From: Latrodectus hesperus
Lineage: Eukaryota; Arthropoda; Arachnida; Araneae; Theridiidae
NCBI GenBank assembly: GCA_037975125.1
Contig: CM075853.1
Coordinates: 27,266,946 to 27,330,945 of the forward strand
Direction: 5' to 3'
DNA: 64,000 nt
The first letter of the stretch is position 1; each line of letters opens with the position of its first letter. The position numbers and the translations under genes were made by a program. Positions 1 to 13,481 of this stretch are shown piece by piece. Below the pieces are notes generated by a model. The model was given only the letters and a program-made list of their open reading frames with translations. It made no database searches and was not told the origin of the DNA.

Positions 1-2009
1 AATATTATGATTCATGCCATTTATCTAAAATTTCATTTCCTTATCAACGATAAAAATATATTGTCTATGTAAAGCAAATATATGGACACACTATGTTACA
101 AATAAAACTATATAATTTAAATGCATCATTTAACATCCTCAGTGGACAGTTAGTAATAAGTAGGATTCTTTCTAGCTGTCCAATATTTCATTTCCTGCTC
201 AATGATTAAAAATATAATGTCTAAATAAAACAAATACATTGACAATATGTTGTAAGTAAAACTATTGCCTCTTCAATTACTATTTGAAAATGAAATTAAT
301 TCTGCCACCCCATTTGCAGTACTAATATTTTGAAATATAGTATAAATTTAGTGATATTTGTTTTAGATTTTCCTAACAAAAAAATAAAAATTCATAAATT
401 CACAAGTGTATTTAAAATCATGAATATAAAAGAAGTTTATAAAAAACAACGATAGAATAATTTTTCAAGTAGATTTCATGTTTAACACGTTAACAACCTA
501 TTAATATATAGAAAACTTTTAGTTTAAATAATAATAATAAATACCTTTTCATAAAAGTAATATTTAATCAGTTATCATAATTTAATAATTTGAAAGTGAA
601 TGTTGAAATAAAAATTTAATCTGACTACAAAATAAAAATGTAAATAAATATGACTGAAAAATGTATATGTGATAATAAAATTTCTATGAATACATTTAAA
701 ATTATAAAATTGTAAATTTTATTATCAAACAATCAATGGATTAAGCGTTTAAAATTATTTGAAACTAAATTAATAATTGACAAATTATTTTAATATATTG
801 ATGCCTTTTCTCAAAGTTCAAAATCTATCTGTAATCTTATCTAAATTGTATGGCACTCTTTTGAGCATCATTAAACATATTCAGTTTATTAAAATTTATT
901 TAAAAGAAATTAAATGAACATTTATTGTTATTTTAAAAGATACTCAAAACTTTTATTTACATACATTCTCATAGGTATTATAATAATAATTGCATTTTTA
1001 CAGTATATACTATGCGATAAAAGGTTCAAATAATTAGAAAACGAAAAATGTTTGACTCTAAAAATGTTAGTTAAAACTATTACTATTATTAATGGAGGAA
1101 TTTGATTAAGAAAAGCATAATATACTGTCTAATCATAAGTTAATTGAAACGAGTAGTTATAAAAATGTAATTCTTATGGGATTTCGCACAATAATAATTA
1201 GTCAGTTCGTAATTTGCAGAACGTATTTTAATAAACTATTATTTTGAGTTCTGTTAATTAGGTGTTTATTATTTAATTAAAAATAACTGCATAAGAGTTA
1301 AATTCTTTACAGCAAATTAGTACTAATTTAAGTAAATAATGGAATAATAAATGAATTAAATAATGCAGCATTGTAATTTTAAGGTTTTTTAAGTAAATTA
1401 AAAAATATTTAAAGAAATAAGGATATTTATTTTAAACTTTCAGTAATGTATCTTTTGGATTTCATTAAAAAATTAATTACTGCATTTAATTTTATATATT
1501 TAATGTTGTAGAATAATATTTTTAAACAATAAATTTAATGAGATACATTTTTGATTTCTGACTACTGTATTTAAATAATTTAAAATTTTAGAAAAATTTA
1601 ATTTGCATTCTCAAATTAAATATTCTTAAGAAATGTTGAAAATATTTGAAATCTCAAATTTAAATTTCTCTAATATTTTTAATAACATATTATGTTCGAT
1701 CAATGAAACATAATTTATTCTTATTATATTAACGACATTTTATCATGTAAATAACTTCAATTAATATTAGAGCTATAAAAATATTTTCCATATTACGTGT
1801 TCTACTCATTGAATTTGAAATACATAAAAATAACAATTTTAATTGGCATTTGAAGTAATTTGACTAATTTAAACCTTTGGTAAACCCTATGGCAACACAT
1901 CATTCCCCACGAAGTTTTAGTGTTGGCTGAATGGCAACTGGAGAGGAAAAAAACAGAACTGAAAATATGTAAATGCTCGATCGGCGTATTTCGTTTTCAT
2001 TGTAGCTCG
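1..2009. other. AT-rich DNA, no gene seen
   Basis: Very AT-rich sequence with short A and T runs and dense stops in all frames. I see no SINE head, transposase motif, tRNA fold or tandem array. Confidence 0.6.
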
Positions 2010-2162
<153 letters not shown>

Positions 2163-3419
2163 GTTGTGTATAACGTGGAATGTAGATTAGTTAATGTTTC
2201 AATAAATGTTTAAAAGCAAACTCCGTTATGTTGCACTGTTGTATTGACGCGTAAACATCGCCAAACAAAAACAACAGCAGCAACACTATATAAATTTGCT
2301 GTAATAGTTTTCATTGTTTTCTTTCAATCTATGATATTAAAATATCATATTACTAAACCAAAAATTATATAGATATATCAAATTAATAAACCACTTAAGC
2401 TGTGTGTGTGCAGAAATAGCATAAATTTCATAATATTAATCGTAATTCATTATTTATTATTTTTTTGTCATTCACATTACTTACTTCAGTTTCAATGAAA
2501 TTTGCCTTTTTTGTAATTGCAATGATATATTTACAAAACTTCTTTCATAGTTTGTGTAAATTTAAATTTAAAATGTATAACACTTCACAATAATATAAAA
2601 ATAAATATTTCCCTGCAACCAAATTTAAAATATTATAAATACTTAAAAAAAGTAAATCAATAAATAAATTACAAATGCTTATACTTAAAACATATCTGAA
2701 GTTATTAAAGTAAAATGTGTGCTTAACTTACAATTATTAAGGCATTGTAATTTATTTTATAGTATTATTTTATGTGTATCAGTATAAAAAAATTAAATTC
2801 GTAATTATATTTACTAAATGTATGCCTTTTCCAATGAGTTATGAATTGCTAAATATAACTATTTCAATTTTCTGCCTATAAATCATCTGCATAACTAATC
2901 CTTCTAAAACAAAGTATACTTCAAAAACAACAATTTGCTCGAATCCAGTGATTTCAATCGCAGTTAAAATCCAAATATTTTACTTGGTTACTTTTACAGA
3001 AATACTAATCAAACAAAGAACAATTTACTTCCAATCTATCAACGAACAAGTGATATTGTTATACCTGAAATAGAATTCGGAGAAAAACTAGAGACATTGA
3101 AGCAAAACTTATTTGGCAAATAACATGTTACACATAGTTAAAATGATTAAAATTATAGAACCTTAGGAATTATGGAGGGTGTCGGAATTAGTAGTTAGAG
3201 TAGCTAATTGTATATGATGACAAAGTCAAGAGTTAGTGTAGACTATATAACTGTTGTCACGCACTTCATAAAAGTCAAAGAAGTTTTCAAAGTATCTTTC
3301 ATACATACTCTCACAAGCGACTTCTACATAGTGTCAAAGCATATTACAGTAAACACAGCGAGTAGTGTATATCAAACAAATTATTCCTGGCATTTTGTCT
3401 TGTGAGAATGAACTAAAAA
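2163..3419. other. AT-rich DNA, no gene seen
   Basis: AT-rich spacer between the (TA)n tract and a less AT-rich island. A 65-codon open frame near 3208-3405 has no recognisable domain and is within chance expectation. Confidence 0.5.
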
Positions 3420-3850
3420 CTTTCGATTGTCGATGGATGGAGAAAACATGAACAACGAAGTAATTCAATCTGACCAAGTATGTTCGCGTATTATTCTGCT
3501 TGTACTAAGAACAATCGTATGGAAGAACGGCGAGGCTTCAATACTTCAGAGATGCAAGTATTTTTCAATGTAACGGAGATGCAAGTGATTGTTCAATGTA
3601 TTGGAAGTGCATAATAGAAAGACACAGATAGGATATGCAATACCTCTTCAAACAATGATATTTATTCACAGGAGCATAACAGAACATTTCACCAATCTCT
3701 CATCATAATATCTCTATGCTCAAATATCAACATCGTGGTGTTGTAGGCAGTAACGGGATTCTTTAGAAAAGATGTCCTTCCTCGTTCTTCACCTTATTTG
3801 ATGGATTAAGCACCTGTACTTTTGATGGTTTCAGTGTAATGTAATCTGTC
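3420..3850. other. Less AT-rich island, probably old mobile-element DNA
   Basis: Base composition is clearly less AT-rich than on either side, as at the recognised transposon remnants elsewhere in the window. I recognise no family, promoter box or open frame. It contains a two-copy imperfect tandem repeat (listed separately). Confidence 0.3.
3549..3602. repeat. Imperfect tandem repeat, 27-bp unit, two copies
   Basis: The word gagatgcaag starts at 3549 and again at 3576, and the following bases (ttcaatgta) also recur, giving two adjacent 27-bp units with several mismatches. Confidence 0.7.
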
Positions 3851-3983
3851 AGTAAATGTTTTTTTAAATAATCTACTCAGCAGCAAACAATGCATAGAGC
3901 TGACAGGATGATTAGTGATAGACAGGACATTATGTGCTAAAATTTATGTTGCAGCTGAGGTACCCATAACACCATGCGCACAT

Positions 3984-4290
3984 GAGGCCGCAAATTCCTG
4001 GTTGGTTAGGTTGTCGTTCTTATTATACGTAGGAAGTGAGTTCGAATCCAGGCGTAACCGAAGATCCATCGTGTTCACTAAAGTTGGTTAGTGCACATTA
4101 AATAGGTCATGGTTCCAATATCCCAAAAGTGATGGGGATTCTTTTGAGGTGACAGATCAAGTATTAGGGAGTATTCTGCTTGATCCCTGTTTCCAAATTA
4201 CGGAGACTCACACCAAGCTGATTCAACTAACTGGTAGGGCTTAACTCAGGGTGAAGTACTGGAAAGTATGATGATGCCATAGCAACAACT
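3984..4290 (+). mobile_element. tRNA-derived SINE, family G (local label)
   Basis: A Pol III B-box-like motif, gagttcgaatcc, lies at 4038-4049, about 50 bp after a degenerate A-box-like stretch (gttggttaggttg). A less AT-rich, non-coding body of about 240 bp follows and ends near the run agcaacaac at 4281-4289. This head plus body layout is that of a tRNA-derived SINE. Boundaries are approximate and I found no clear target-site duplication. No second copy is seen in the window, so the family assignment rests on the promoter motif and composition only. Confidence 0.6.
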
Positions 4291-7200
4291 TCTGTACGCG
4301 CCATATTATTGTCATCACGTGAAGTAACGTGATATTTGTGATCAAACCCATCTTTTCATTTATATTTCCTGAAAAAGCAATCACTGAACTGCATCACAAT
4401 TAGTTGCGTCCAATACAAGTAAGGATTTCCCCAAAGAATAAGGCACAATTTCCGCTAAATGCAACTACTGTTTCTTGGCCAATCTCAGAAACTTGTTTGA
4501 AGATAAAAGCTCGATGTCTTCTAAAAGACATAGTTTAACAGATGACACAAGAAAACGGAAGAAAAATATAATTGCCTTACTTCCAATCGACTATCTCTTC
4601 ATACTTTATATTAGCACTTGTACACTGACATTCTTTTGCCAATATGTGTATGCGCATTTTTGCGTATCTCTTTTCTCAGTAAAAGAAAGCTGTAAATTTC
4701 AAATGATTGGTTTAGGGTGTTGGTCCCAGAAGAATAGACTCAAATGTCCTCATAAATACCAAGGATGTAAACTATTTTGTCTAACATTTTATGTAATTAA
4801 TATGTAATTATTTAAAAATGCATGATTTCACAATATATAAGGATTTTTCAATTTATATTTCCATGAGACGCAATGCATTTTAATACAGAGTCAACACATG
4901 TCTCATTTGAAATTTTCAACTATATGTCTGATAATCTCAAATTATCACAGTTTAAAAAACGTTGGAAATGTTATTTCCTTATATGCATGTTTAATTTATT
5001 GTATTTTGAAATCCATTATGTATTTAATTTTACAGAAAATAACCTTTTAAATTATTCATTGAATAGAGAAATTTTAACTAGGGAGATTATTTCTAAAGCA
5101 GCAAAATATAGTTTTTGGTATTAATTACATTCAAAATTATTGTGATAAAATGAGTGTGCACTTATTGTTAGTCTACTATTACAGTCCAGCATTCTTTGTC
5201 CTTTTTTAAATTTTAAAACTTTATCTATAAAACTTCATATGAAACAATTTTTTTAAAAATTTATTCTAAATTTTATGTAAAAAAGTTTAAAAGTATTGAA
5301 AATTTTGTTACTTTTTATTACGATTTGTGGATAATTTGTATCATAGTTTTGTACTATGGGACGAAAAGTGCTTATATACTATAACAAATATAATTTTATT
5401 ACATTTAACTCTTTCGTTAACTATTATAAAATTATAGTGAGAAAAAGATTTTATTTTATAAAGAACGTTTTTTCTTACTACAAATGCTTAAGGTGCTTAA
5501 GGTACTCCTTTTTATTTTTATGATTTTTAACGATCTTAATATATATAAAACGAATATATAATTCATGAAATAATATAAAATTTTCTGGTACGACATTCAA
5601 CATATGAGATATTCTATAAATACATTCATTTGCATAGTTTTCCCTTAGTATGTCATTACTACATGAATTTCAAAATGTGTTCAGTTTTATGAGCAACTTA
5701 AGTTTAAAGTTAAAGAAGAAAATTATGTAAGATGTCAATGTTGATCCAATATGCATTCAAAATTTCAAAGAATGTTTGCATGAAATTTGCTTATGTGAAT
5801 TCTTAAAATGTCGATATAACTGTTGCAGCCTAAAATGGGCTGAGACAATAAAATCCGCATTCTTAACAAAGCAGATATTATGCTCAAACATAAAATGGTA
5901 ATGTAATCACAATTTACAACATAACGAGGTTAAATTACATTAGCTCTCACGAAGTTTCAATGAAATTTTTACCTATAGTTAAAGGGATTTTTCAGTTTTA
6001 AGACTTTTGAAATTTCAAAATGCTTTATATTAAATGAAAGAAAATATTGCGTTTTTTAAAATGCAACATTTACCATTTACTCTTTCAAAAGTATGTTTAT
6101 TCAATCAAAGTTTTTCGCGTATGTGATTAGAATGTATATTACTAACATTTTTAATGTATATGAAATTAATTACCCTGATTTATTTTTCACCAATATTTCT
6201 GATGGAAGTATATTTTGTTCTTCAATAATTTAATATGATTAGTTTCAACAAACAAAAGTTATCAAGAATTATCATTTTAAAATATTTCTTAATAAAAAAA
6301 ATACTTAATCTAAAAACACATGTAAAATTATCTAATAAATATCTTCATTTTTCACTATTACTTTTCTAATGCTAAAATTTAAAAAGAGGCAGAATAAAAA
6401 TTAATGAATTCTAAGCAAATCCCCTTTGTTTGCTTAGCTGAATTATTTTTATGCATTAAATTTTGCGCATAAATTGCTTACAGAATAAAATTTGTTTTAT
6501 AATGAAGTTTTGTTATAAATGTGTTACTAAAATTTTTAAATAGTTTTCCAGAAAATAAGTTTTTTAGCTCCATGACTGAAATGTTTTTCACCGAAGTAAT
6601 TAGTCCTAAACTATATCTATGAAAAGTTTTCTTTGAAATATATATATACTTTGCATATAAATATGATTTGAAGTACACTCTATTATGTAAATTGACCATG
6701 TTTCAAATATTTTCCTTACAAAATAATTTAAATATTTTGGACAACTAATTTATATTCATGAAATCAATTTAAAGAGTAATATATAGCAGTATACATTATG
6801 TTTATAAATTTCAATTTAAATGAATTTTTCAAATGGATTTTTTTAAAAAAAAACATTTATTACAATTTAATGTATTACACATATATATTTTAGTGTGTCG
6901 AAAATATTATTAATAAAATTCTCATATACGATGTATATATAATATTAAGTTTATAGAAATACGTAATTAGATATTCTAAAAAAGAGTATTTGAGACACAT
7001 ATTGTTTATTAGAATATGTTTAATGGCTTTAATCATCTTCAAAAGATATAAGATGCATATTATATGAGTTAAATTAAGTATAATATAAATATAGAACAAT
7101 TATCTTCCTTTCCATTTTGACCCATTTATTTAGAAACAGTTTATTAAATCCTATCAAAATAAAAACTATTGAGCCATTAACTATAAAATTTCAGAATAAG

Positions 7201-7711
7201 AATATGCATCAATGTATATACTTTAAATCAAAATAATATAAATAGCTATAATAACAAAATGCTTCCTTAATTCCTTGGTTTCAACTAGATCAAGTTCAAT
7301 TCAACACATTTAATTTTGTTACTGTTCAATATTTTGCAATAAACACAATAGAAAAATAGTTATTATAAATGAGCTTACTAATAAACTTGAGCATAGATAC
7401 TGTATTGAACCAAAATATTAAATTAATAATTTAAATAAAGAATTTGACATGTAGGTGTGAGAAAATTTTGTGATAAAACATTAGAATCAATCAAATGTGC
7501 GATAGCAAGTTGTTCGAAGAAGCCTTCCTACATTTTCAGTACAGTGATCATCGCTTAACATAAAGATATCCAATTTCTTGAAGTGTAAATACCCAAAATC
7601 TACAAATGTAATTTGCTATGAAAGATCAAAATTGTAATTCTTTATGAAAAGCCAGTAGTAATTATCATAATGAGACTCAAGTGAATAAATCTTTGAAAGT
7701 GTTTTTCCCAA
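4291..7711. other. AT-rich DNA, no supported gene
   Basis: Contains the longest non-repeat open frame outside transposons (4475-4807, 110 codons from TTG, 98 from the first ATG at 4513). It shows no domain or homology I recognise. With about 75% AT, one frame of this length in 64 kb is about what chance gives. The rest is AT-rich and featureless. Confidence 0.5.
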
Positions 7712-7875
7712 ACTGAAGCGCTCTTGCCTTCGTTTCAACAGTTCGTGGGTTCGAATCCCACCTTGGGCATGGATGTTTGTAGTGGTTCGGAATCCACTTT
7801 AAACCATAAATCCCGGTCTAATTAGCTCTCGTGTGCCAAAAATGACCGTTGTGCGACAAATAAACCAAACCAAAC
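7712..7875 (+). mobile_element. tRNA-derived SINE, family A, 5'-truncated
   Basis: Matches the full-length family A copy at 15550-15727 from the end of its A box onward. It has the B box (gggttcgaatcc), then the words gggcatggatgtttgtagtgg and ggaatccactttaaac, the conserved gaccgttg block and a (CAAA)-type tail. The first 30 or so bases of the head, including most of the A box, are missing or diverged. It is followed directly by a family B SINE in the same orientation, making a head-to-tail dimer. Confidence 0.85.
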
Positions 7876-8185
7876 TTCCCATCTCATGAATGGTCAACGT
7901 GCCTGACTGCGGATAAAGAGGTACTGGGTTCGAATTCCGGTTAGTCATGGATGTACTTTCTCCCTCTATCTTCCTGTCTTTGTCCTTTCCTTGTATGAAT
8001 GAAGTGTGAAAGGTTGCCTACTCTATAAACGAGTACCTATGGCATGTATGTAGAGCAAAGTCGTACTTTCACCTTCATGGTGCTCTGATTAAAATGAAAG
8101 ACGCTCCCAATTGACTTAAATTCGCATAACTAGTGGCATAGCGAGCTTGGCTTGTCCAAGTGTCATTAGTAACAACAACAACAAC
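7876..8185 (+). mobile_element. tRNA-derived SINE, family B, nearly full length
   Basis: Shows a degenerate A box, a B box (gggttcgaattcc, one extra base), the catggatgtacttt module, a body with gtctttgtcctttccttg and cctatggcatgt, and a tail ending in (aac)n. The last 120 bp closely match the copy at 35766-36063 and the end of the differently headed SINE on the minus strand at 29654-30040. It abuts the family A copy just upstream, so the pair may have been mobilised as one dimeric transcript or result from two insertions. No open frame is expected or seen. Confidence 0.9.
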
Positions 8186-10402
8186 GACTTCTCAAGCCGA
8201 TGATTTGGACATTATATATAAAAAAAATTGTTTTATTAATAAAATGAGCTTCGACAATATTTTTGACATTCAGTGGTGAAGTTCGCCATGTTTGCTGCTG
8301 CTCGAAGAATGCGATTTGAAGCAGACAGCAAATTCGTTAACAAGTCGGATTTACGATGCCATCTCAATATTATGTGATGTAGATGAAACGTTATCTGACG
8401 TCATGGAAATTTTAAACCAATGAGAAATGTAATAAAGTGATGTAGTCATAATCTCAACTGGAACGAAAGAAAAAACCACTTTATGGTTGATAATATCTTA
8501 CATTTATCCAATATCTATGAGGAGTATCAATATGCATGAAAACTGTATCATCAATGAAAACCATCTATATGTTCCTTCTCAGTTATCATGCACATGCATT
8601 ACCATCCAAAAATCTTTGATCACTATAATTAAGCAAACATGGTGAAGAGACCGGTGGTTATGGGCAGTAGAACAAATAAAATCAAGTATTATCTCTTGAC
8701 GAAAAAGTTCTTATCCTTTACAGTTCATATGACAGAATATTTTTTTCGTGTCTATGTCTAACTTAAGTCTTCGGCCATATTTTCTTGTGCTGGTAGTAAA
8801 GTTAAGTTGAAGTAGTGTTAAATTTTGTGGTATTTTTCATAACTTGGAATCCACTGTAGCAATACCTTGGAAGTTCAACGGCCAGAAGTGCAAACCCTTT
8901 CCAGTTAATCATATTCTTCCTACGTCCATGGAAGTTTTATGAATTCGATCTTTTTTTCTTTCAGTATAGCCAGTTATAACCACGAAGACCATGATAGTTT
9001 GGTATGATGAATATTGGAACTCATTTCTGTTGAGTGTCTAAGGACAATTAGGATCATTGAATTAAACAATTATCCTACCATATAAAATCTGCAGATAAGT
9101 CAGTCGGTAAAAGTTCTTAAAATTTGTCCAAGTCATATGTTGTCAACATTTGTTTTACTTCAAATATTTGTTCATGTGACTTTATTTTAGATTAGTATAC
9201 CTGATGTCCTTAGTATAGTGAGAATAATGTATCGCTTTAAATCAAAAATATTGCAGTAAAGACAAGAGTTCACAGCTTTAGTACGATAATACAATTCTAA
9301 ATTTATGTTTTAATCAAATCGAAATCTTAAAGTATGCTTTTCATACTTTATATATGACTTTTAATTAGAAAGATTAATACTTACTTTTGATTAATTTTTA
9401 AATTTAATAGCACGCAAATTAAAAAAAAATTGCTAAGAAGATTTATGTTAAGTCGAAATCTATAAATGCAAGTATTAATTTTTTTTTAAATGATTATATA
9501 AAATTTTATTTTCCTAGTTCTTTTAATCATCTTCTGTATTAATGCAATCTTGTAATAATAAGCGTTTAATATTGTAGTCTCATTATTAAGTAAATGCAAT
9601 CTTATAATCACACTCAATTTATAAGGAATATTCTTATTAAATATAAAAATATTTGGAAAAACATTTTAATAAATTATTATAAAAAGTTAAAATTGTTGCC
9701 AAAATGAATTTTTGTTTCAAATGATTTCAAATACTGTAACTTGATTTTAAAAAAATAATGAGATTTCTACAATCACGCCAAATTTATACTAATAAAATTA
9801 CTTTTCATACTTTCTTTAATCTTCCAATAAATGAGACATTAAAAATTGCTACAAATATTTGAAATTAATAAATAGTAATGCATTAGACCTTTAAATAAGC
9901 GTATATTTTTATTTTGGACATGTGTTTTATTTTGGACAATTTATTGATATATAAATGTGTTTTTACTAAATTTTATATATCCTCTCTATTAAATTTTAAT
10001 TAAAACAATAATAAAATATATATTTATTATTTGTAAGCAAAGTAAATAACTTAATCATAAATAATTTCTTTTGTATTAAAATTGCCAACATCACTAGAAT
10101 TTGTGTGTCTTTATCAATAATGGCAACAATGTCTCTGTTCATATTTTATAATTACCTAAAAAAATGTGTGTTTTAGTGAAATTCCTGTATATTTTCAATT
10201 TTTAATACCTGAATAGAGAGAGTTAACTGTACAAGATAACAAAACAGTTGGTAAAATATTTTAAAATTAGCTTTTAATGAATCTTCTATTTAAAATATTT
10301 TTTTTAATTTCCAGGAAAATGTTTACAAAGCTATATTTTCTTATATTTTAATTACGAATTATTTTTATAAAAGAATATTTTTAACAATTATTGTTATATT
10401 TT
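8186..10402. other. Mixed spacer with two less AT-rich patches
   Basis: About 8270-8400 and 8640-9010 are less AT-rich than their surroundings and may be decayed mobile DNA, but I recognise no family. From 9060 onward it is AT-rich and featureless. Confidence 0.35.
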
Positions 10403-10773
10403 AAATGTTTTTTGGATAGTCAATGGGGCCTAGTTGGCATTCGCTTTGCTTATTGAAGTTTGTGAGTTCGAATCTTGACCCAATTTAAGTTACATCATGT
10501 TTGATAATCAGGGCTTTGGCATGTTAAAATGTTGGTGTCTTTAAGTTTCTCAAATGGATACTATACCTCTGAGGACGGAAGACTTGTTTTGCGATTGTTT
10601 TGATTGGTTTCCATGACTTAATTACCAAGGCCTATCCACTTTCGATGTCTAAAGTGACACGCCCACTGAGTATGCCACTGGATGAAGTGGTACCGCTCGC
10701 ACTCCTTGTAAGGCTGAAAAGGGGGAAATGATCCTAGAAGCTAGGCATAACAAAAATAAATGTTTTATAGTCA
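10403..10773 (+). mobile_element. tRNA-derived SINE, family C, with target-site duplication
   Basis: The element (about 10423-10757) starts with a degenerate tRNA-like head, has the B-box-like gagttcgaatc at 10466-10476, a non-coding body of about 270 bp, and ends in an A-rich tail (aacaaaaataaa). The flanks share aaatgtttt followed by atagtca, 10403-10422 upstream and 10758-10773 downstream, differing by a four-base gap. I read this as an aged target-site duplication left by LINE-type retrotransposition. It is the only copy of this family in the window. Confidence 0.75.
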
Positions 10774-11066
10774 TATTTCGAAAATTTGGTTTAATAATGA
10801 AAGGAGCTCATATATTAGTTTTCAATAAAGTTTTTACTTACAAATGGATTAATTATTTTATGAAGAGTATATTCTTTTAAAGTGTAAAACATTTAAATGT
10901 TAAGTTATTTTGATTCGTATTAAATGTAGAAAAAGAAAAATACTAAACATACACATCATATCTGCGCATTTATTTTAAATATACTTTATAAAACGGATAA
11001 TTCGCATTAAGATGCAAATGATAAATCTTTTGAAAAATGTTATAAAAATATTCGTTTAGTTGTTGT

Positions 11067-11371
11067 TTAGATTTACAAGCCCGGTGGCTTAGTGGCAGCG
11101 TTTCACGCTCCCATGACACAGGTCCGAGGTTCCATCCTCGGGCTGGGCAAGGTTGACTCAGCCTTTCATCACTTCAGTGGATTGATTAACTGAATACCAA
11201 GCATGCTTGGGAACTAAACACTGGGGGTCTTACGTTAAGCTCACCACCTAACTGTGACATATGCTTCGCACTCCAGGGCCCTCGGTCATGAAAACAGTTA
11301 TGTGCACTGTAGGCCTTGGCCCACATGGGCTGTCGTGCCTAGAAGTTTAGTTTTTTAGTATATTAGATTTA
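11067..11371 (+). mobile_element. tRNA-derived SINE, family D, with 9-bp target-site duplication
   Basis: The head has an A-box-like gtggcttagtggcagcg and the B-box-like gaggttccatcctcggg. The body carries the words gactcagcctttcatc and ctgaataccaagcatgcttgg, resembling the central domain of SINEs that I know best from cephalopods and other invertebrates (recalled, not searched). The perfect 9-bp word ttagattta lies at 11067-11075 and again at 11363-11371, bounding an element of about 287 bp. This head is the best preserved in the window and resembles a Gly or Ala tRNA more than the heads of families A, B, E and F do. Confidence 0.85.
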
Positions 11372-11570
11372 TTAAATAACTTTTCTTCATTTGCTTAACT
11401 AGTAATTTAATTTAATGATTATGTAATCATATACATATTAAAAATATATTTTATTTGCTTACTTTGCTTTATTTGAATATAATGATATATTAAAAATAAA
11501 TGTTTTCTTATAAAATCATAATAAAGTTGTGTATTCATATTCACTTTTCATTTATTATATTTATCTCACT

Positions 11571-11794
11571 CCAACCGATTACGGTGAGGATTGTGACCTT
11601 AAATTCGAAGCAGTAAGTCTTGGGTATGAATCCTGGTTCAATCATGGATGTTTTTTTCTCTCTCTCTCTCTCTCTCTCTGTGTTTCTCTATCCTATCATT
11701 TTCGGGTCAAAGATGATACACCCAAAGTATGAATAGCCATCTAATTCACCCTTATATCGCTGAATGGATTAATCCTAAGATCAGCCGGGCATTG
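11571..11794 (+). mobile_element. tRNA-derived SINE, family E
   Basis: It has a degenerate head, a B-box-like gggtatgaatcc at 11622-11633, the shared catggatgt module, an internal (TC)n run, and a body with gtgtttctctatc and acacccaaagt. The same order of blocks occurs in the copy at 25011-25437. The 67-codon open frame over it (11529-11732) is incidental. No target-site duplication was found. Confidence 0.75.
11657..11679. repeat. (TC)n microsatellite inside SINE E
   Basis: About 11 TC units in the pyrimidine-rich segment that in the other family E copy (25280-25294) is only a short ctttctctcttt run. This indicates local expansion after insertion. Confidence 0.9.
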
Positions 11795-13390
11795 AAAAAA
11801 ACGTTTCTCACAGTTCATTTTGCAAAATAGGTAGTACCTTGATCTGTTTATTATGAAAGTTTTTACTAAGATTTATCAAGTCAAAGTAATAAACCATTCG
11901 TTATTACTATTTTGTATTACTAATTTTTAGTTGCAGTACATTATTCAATATACACGAAAATAATATTTTCTAATTTAAGAAAGTTGTGATTCATCTCATT
12001 ATTGCTATTAAACATTTATTTAAATAAAAATGATGCAATTAGTGTTATTTTACTTAAATCATAAATTTTGGATCAAATTAATTAATTAAAAAAATCTGTT
12101 CAGATAAAAATTAGAGAAAATTATATATGTATAAGCTCTAACTCATTTCAAAAAATTTATCTGAAATTTTACAAAATAGATTTTAAATTTATCTTATAAA
12201 GTTATAAATAAAATGCAAAGTAAAAAATATATAAAGTAAATTCAAATATATTTTATTGAAATTCTTGACACATACACAGACACACAGAGACAGACTTTTC
12301 TAGTCTTAATGAAATATTTTCAATAAGATCACATGAAGTAAGAGGATAATTAATTTTTTATTAAAATTAAAATTCAATTAACTTTATACATATATTTTTA
12401 TGATTCATAATTATTTCAGATAAGATATCTTAGTTTTTTGTTTATTTACTATGTTTAAAATTATTTTAATAGATTAAAAGTGGTCTTAATCTCAGAAATC
12501 TATCACTAGAATAAAATTAAGTATCTCAACAGCTTCAATAAACATCTAAATAAGAATCCTTAAGGAATAGAAAAATTGAAAACTCAAAAAAATATTATTC
12601 ATGTAAATTATGTGAAGAAAAGTGATAGTTTAGTTTTCTAAGCTGAATTCAATACCTTATGTTCTTGAAAACAAAGATTTTTACTGAATTTCCTTTCCCT
12701 GTGACAAAAAAAAGACCTCAGCTATTACAAAATTCGATTTATTTTCTTCTTAAGCATACTTGGCAAGTTTTACTTTCATTTGTCTGTTGTAAGTAGCCCT
12801 CTGAGAACAAATAGCTGACTAACACAAAAGGTATCCAACTCAAAAGTACTTTAGAAAATGTGTTTCTCATAAGAAAAAATGATAAGGATATTTCAGTAAA
12901 TGGGTTGAATTTACAAAAATTCCTGTTCCATAAAAATATATAAGATTGTCTTTGAAAATATTATCTTTTTTTTACTAATATAATATTTTATCTTTAAAAA
13001 AAGATACAACAGTGTTTCTATTTAAAAAATGATCAAAATAATGTGTGGGTTTTATGTAGTGATATTTTAAAATCTATATGATTTTATTTTAACGAATTTT
13101 TAGGAAAATGGTTATGAAACATAAACATGTTTGATCTGTAATTTAAGTTTTTTGCTTAGAATCATTCCATTAACAAGATAAAATTGTATAATAGCATTTG
13201 AAATTTTGGTAGTTATTTCTGAAACTGATTAACAAATAAGAGTCAAATAAAATTATTTTGCTCTTTTTTGAACAATTATTTAAATGAAGAAACATCTAAC
13301 ATTACTAAATAAAAGCATCTGATATTGAAGAAATCCCATTATATCATATTAATTTGACCTAAAATAGTTAACAACTTATTTAGAACTAAG
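11795..13390. other. AT-rich DNA, nothing recognised
   Basis: AT-rich, with a short CA-rich patch near 12270-12295. The segment 13314-13339 matters because a near-identical copy sits inside the LTR at 13782-13807. Confidence 0.55.
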
Positions 13391-13463
13391 TAAGCAATGG
13401 CGTATATCCTGTAGTCTCATGAACAGCACAGCGATATGCAAGCACGAACTGCGGTAGTTTCAA

Positions 13464-13481
13464 ATCCCACTTCTGACACCA
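13464..13481 (-). other. Retrotransposon primer-binding site, tRNA-Leu type
   Basis: On the minus strand the 18 bases begin TGGTGTCAGAAG, complementary to a tRNA-Leu 3' end including CCA. The + strand therefore reads like a tRNA T-arm and acceptor (caaatcccac followed by ttctgacacca). It lies 2 bp inside the LTR edge, the expected place for a minus-strand primer site. Confidence 0.8.

Noticed and set aside
4475..4807. 110-codon open frame as a novel protein gene
   Set aside because: It starts at TTG (98 codons from the first ATG) and has no recognised domain. A rough stop-codon estimate at 75% AT gives about one such frame by chance in 64 kb.
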